Part shown: positions 6,261 to 6,906 of the stretch, one piece after another
Layout of the letters: every line of letters starts with the position of its first letter
Position numbering within the stretch: position 1 is the first letter of the stretch
DNA from: Actinomycetota bacterium
GTDB taxonomy: Bacteria > Actinomycetota > Humimicrobiia > Humimicrobiales > Humimicrobiaceae
Direction: 5' to 3'
DNA: 6,906 bases
Assembly (NCBI GenBank): GCA_016870675.1
Contig: VGAU01000091.1
Coordinates: 1-6,906 of the forward strand
Program-made: the position numbers and the translations under genes
Notes under the pieces: generated by a model
Database searches by the model: none
The model's input: only the letters and a program-made list of their open reading frames with translations
Told to the model about the DNA's origin: nothing

Positions 6261-6381
6261 TGGCAGGGCTGGAGGGATTCGTTCTTTCGTCTCACTCCGT
6301 TCGCTGCAGAGCCGCAGACTCCCTCGTCTTCGACTCAGTCCGTCTTTTCGAGTCCCGTAAACATGCCACTGGCATGTTTAC
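6261..6381 (-). repeat. GC-rich tRNA-3'-end-derived element between tRNA-Trp and secE
   Basis: This 121-bp block is about 56% G+C (hand count) in very AT-rich surroundings. Its transcript-distal end, 6261-6281, matches 20 of 21 bases of the tRNA-Trp 3' end (6424-6444), and the match starts exactly at the CCA. Near the other end, 6347-6356 (TTCGAGTCCC on the plus strand) is an inverted copy of the tRNA T-loop region (6437-6446), so the core is bounded by roughly inverted GGGA(C/T)TCG motifs. Inside are two similar direct units (6280-6299 and 6325-6342) sharing CGGAnTGAGnCGAA on the minus strand. A perfect palindrome closes it at 6357-6381. It encodes no convincing protein. It may be a small non-autonomous mobile or tRNA-derived repeat; the identity of the family is unknown to me. 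Confidence 0.7.
6357..6381. repeat. Perfect palindrome, 12-bp arms around one base
   Basis: The arms GTAAACATGCCA and TGGCATGTTTAC are exact reverse complements separated by a single C. In RNA this gives a stable hairpin of about 11 bp with a 3-nt loop. On the minus (transcript) strand it is followed by GGGACTCG rather than a U-run, so it is not an intrinsic terminator for this operon. It abuts the inverted T-loop motif of the tRNA-derived element and may be part of it, an RNA processing or stability hairpin, or a protein-binding dyad. Confidence 0.8.
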
Positions 6382-6423
6382 CTTAATTTTCTTTATTACT
6401 ATTAACATCTTACAATTATTTCC

Positions 6424-6500
6424 TGGCAGGGCTGGAGGGACTCGAACCCACAACACCCGGTTTTGGAGACCGGTGCTCTACCAATTGGAGCTACAGCCCT
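6424..6500 (-). tRNA. trnW: tRNA-Trp, anticodon CCA, with encoded 3' CCA
   Basis: The minus strand folds into a complete cloverleaf of 77 nt. The acceptor stem pairs AGGGCTG with CAGCCCT, the discriminator is G, and CCA is encoded. The D stem is GCTC/GAGC with a 9-nt loop containing TTGG. The anticodon stem CCGGT/ACCGG holds the loop CTCCAAA, giving anticodon CCA for tryptophan. The variable loop is GTGTT and the T loop is TTCGAGT. The T stem GTGGG/CCCTC pairs except for one T-T mismatch at the second position (50-64). It lies between rpmG and secE, a common place for this tRNA. Its 3' 21 bases are repeated 163 bp further down the transcript. Confidence 0.97.
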
Positions 6501-6502
6501 GT

Positions 6503-6652
6503 CTATCTGGTCTCCTTATGAATAGTATGTTTCTTGCACCATTTACAATACTTTTTTAATTCTAATCTATCAGGTGTATTTTTTTTATTTTTTTCAGTAC
6601 TATAATTTCTTCTTTTGCATTCAGTACATGCAAAAATCGTTATCTGTCTCAA
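6503..6652 (-). CDS. rpmG: Large ribosomal subunit protein L33 (zinc-ribbon form)
   Basis: L33 is a small protein of the 50S subunit near the E site. The 49-residue product contains CTECKRRNY, then NTPDRLELKKYCKWCKKHT and IHKET, the typical L33 pattern at normal family length. Cys9, Cys12, Cys36 and Cys39 form two CxxC pairs, so this is the zinc-binding (C+) type. The start is TTG: an in-frame TGA lies three codons upstream and no other start fits, and a GGTG purine-rich ribosome site sits a few bases before it. The TAG stop ends only 2 nt before the 5' end of tRNA-Trp, so the two must share a transcript and RNase P must cut immediately after this coding region. Confidence 0.95.
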   Translation of the reverse strand: MRQITIFACTECKRRNYSTEKNKKNTPDRLELKKYCKWCKKHTIHKETR

Positions 6653-6699
6653 GTCTTTTCACCGGTTATTATTTTCTTTAATAGAAAGCGCAAGCCAAT

Positions 6700-6728
6700 A
6701 ACTTAGCACTATATTTATTTGATGTCAA
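6700..6728 (-). promoter_or_regulatory. Probable sigma-70-type promoter for rpmG-trnW-secE-nusG
   Basis: The minus strand has a perfect -35 box TTGACA (6728-6723), a 17-nt spacer, and a weak -10 TAAGTT (6705-6700) preceded by TGC, which fits an extended -10 (TGn). The expected start is near 6693, giving a 5' leader of about 40 nt before rpmG. The perfect -35, ideal spacing and intergenic position support it; the poor -10 hexamer keeps it tentative. It would let the downstream genes be transcribed apart from tuf. Confidence 0.55.
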
Positions 6729-6732
6729 CAAT

Positions 6733-6760
6733 AATATCTTCCCTTTAATATCTTCCCTTT
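6733..6760. repeat. Perfect 14-bp tandem duplication after tuf
   Basis: Two adjacent exact copies of AATATCTTCCCTTT (plus strand) lie 4 bp beyond the tuf stop codon. Read along the transcript, the unit is AAAGGGAAGATATT. No hairpin or terminator is evident. It looks like a simple slippage or duplication product in the spacer; I see no sign of function. Confidence 0.85.
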
Positions 6761-6763
6761 TCC

Positions 6764-6906
6764 CTACTCAATTATCCTGGTAACACTGCCAGCTCCTATA
6801 GTCCTTCCACCTTCACGGATAGCAAACCTCTGCCCTTCTTCCATAGCTATGGGAGATATTAGTTTTATCTCCATTTCTGTGTTATCTCCAGGCATTATCA
6901 TCTCCA
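6764..6906 (-). CDS. tuf: Elongation factor Tu, C-terminal end (partial, 5' part outside window)
   Basis: EF-Tu is the cytoplasmic GTPase that delivers aminoacyl-tRNA to the ribosomal A site. Only the last 46 codons and a TAG stop lie here. They read EMIMPGDNTEMEIKLISPIA, then MEEGQRFAIREGGRTIGAGS and VTRIIE, which is the highly conserved end of domain 3 (the MPGDN and RFAIREGGRTIGAG signatures). The GTPase domain and domain 2 lie beyond the right edge. The gene stands first in the visible row and is followed by rpmG after a 111-bp spacer. The tuf-rpmG-trnW-secE-nusG order is common in bacteria. No frameshift is seen. The family call is essentially certain; whether this is one of two tuf copies cannot be told from the window. 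Confidence 0.97.
   Translation of the reverse strand, partial: EMIMPGDNTEMEIKLISPIAMEEGQRFAIREGGRTIGAGSVTRIIE

Noticed and set aside
6261..6444. attL/attR pair of an integrative island at tRNA-Trp
   Set aside because: The repeats are only 163 bp apart and no integrase or cargo gene lies between them, so at most this is a remnant or a small element.
6260..6559. Plus-strand open frame of 99 codons across the tRNA and its derived repeat
   Set aside because: It reads the antisense of tRNA-Trp (GGTRTHNTRFWRPVLYQLEL), a well-known false protein pattern, and overlaps rpmG antisense.

Overview
The window is a ribosomal protein and RNA polymerase gene cluster, and every gene reads on the minus strand. 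In transcription order (right to left) it holds: 3' end of tuf (EF-Tu), rpmG (L33), tRNA-Trp(CCA), secE, nusG, rplK (L11), rplA (L1), an L10-type regulatory leader with an attenuator, rplJ (L10), rplL (L7/L12), and the first ~831 codons of rpoB, which runs off the left edge. This is a classic bacterial order, and no gene looks broken.

The organism is a low-GC bacterium: the codons are A/T-rich, ribosome binding sites are strong GGAGG types, and GTG and TTG starts are used (rplJ; rplA and rpmG). The beta subunit lacks the segment of about 65-70 residues that Bacillus-type RpoB carries before the rifampicin region. That argues against a typical Firmicute. A deep-branching anaerobic lineage such as Atribacterota is one possibility, but this is a guess.

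Region by region: 6764-6906 tuf end. 6653-6763 spacer with a 14-bp tandem repeat and a probable promoter. 6503-6652 rpmG, ending 2 nt before the tRNA. 6424-6500 tRNA-Trp. 6232-6423 spacer holding a compact, GC-rich (about 56%) element that carries a 20/21 copy of the tRNA-Trp 3' end including CCA, plus a 12-bp-arm palindrome. 5376-6231 secE-nusG. 4110-5310 rplK-rplA. 3927-4109 L10 leader, antiterminator and terminator. 2840-3926 rplJ-rplL. 2495-2839 spacer with a probable promoter. 2-2494 rpoB.

The genes link translation (EF-Tu, L33, tRNA-Trp, L11, L1 and the L10/L12 stalk) with protein export (SecE) and transcription (NusG, RpoB). The visible control point is the rplJ leader. Three mutually exclusive RNA helices can be drawn there, matching the known scheme in which excess L10-L12 complex ends transcription ahead of rplJL.

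The points most worth a second look are the tRNA-derived element between tRNA-Trp and secE, an unusual lysine/glutamate-rich N-terminal extension of about 55 residues on L7/L12, and the complete attenuator. I see no undescribed multi-gene system here; the window is mainly conserved housekeeping DNA.
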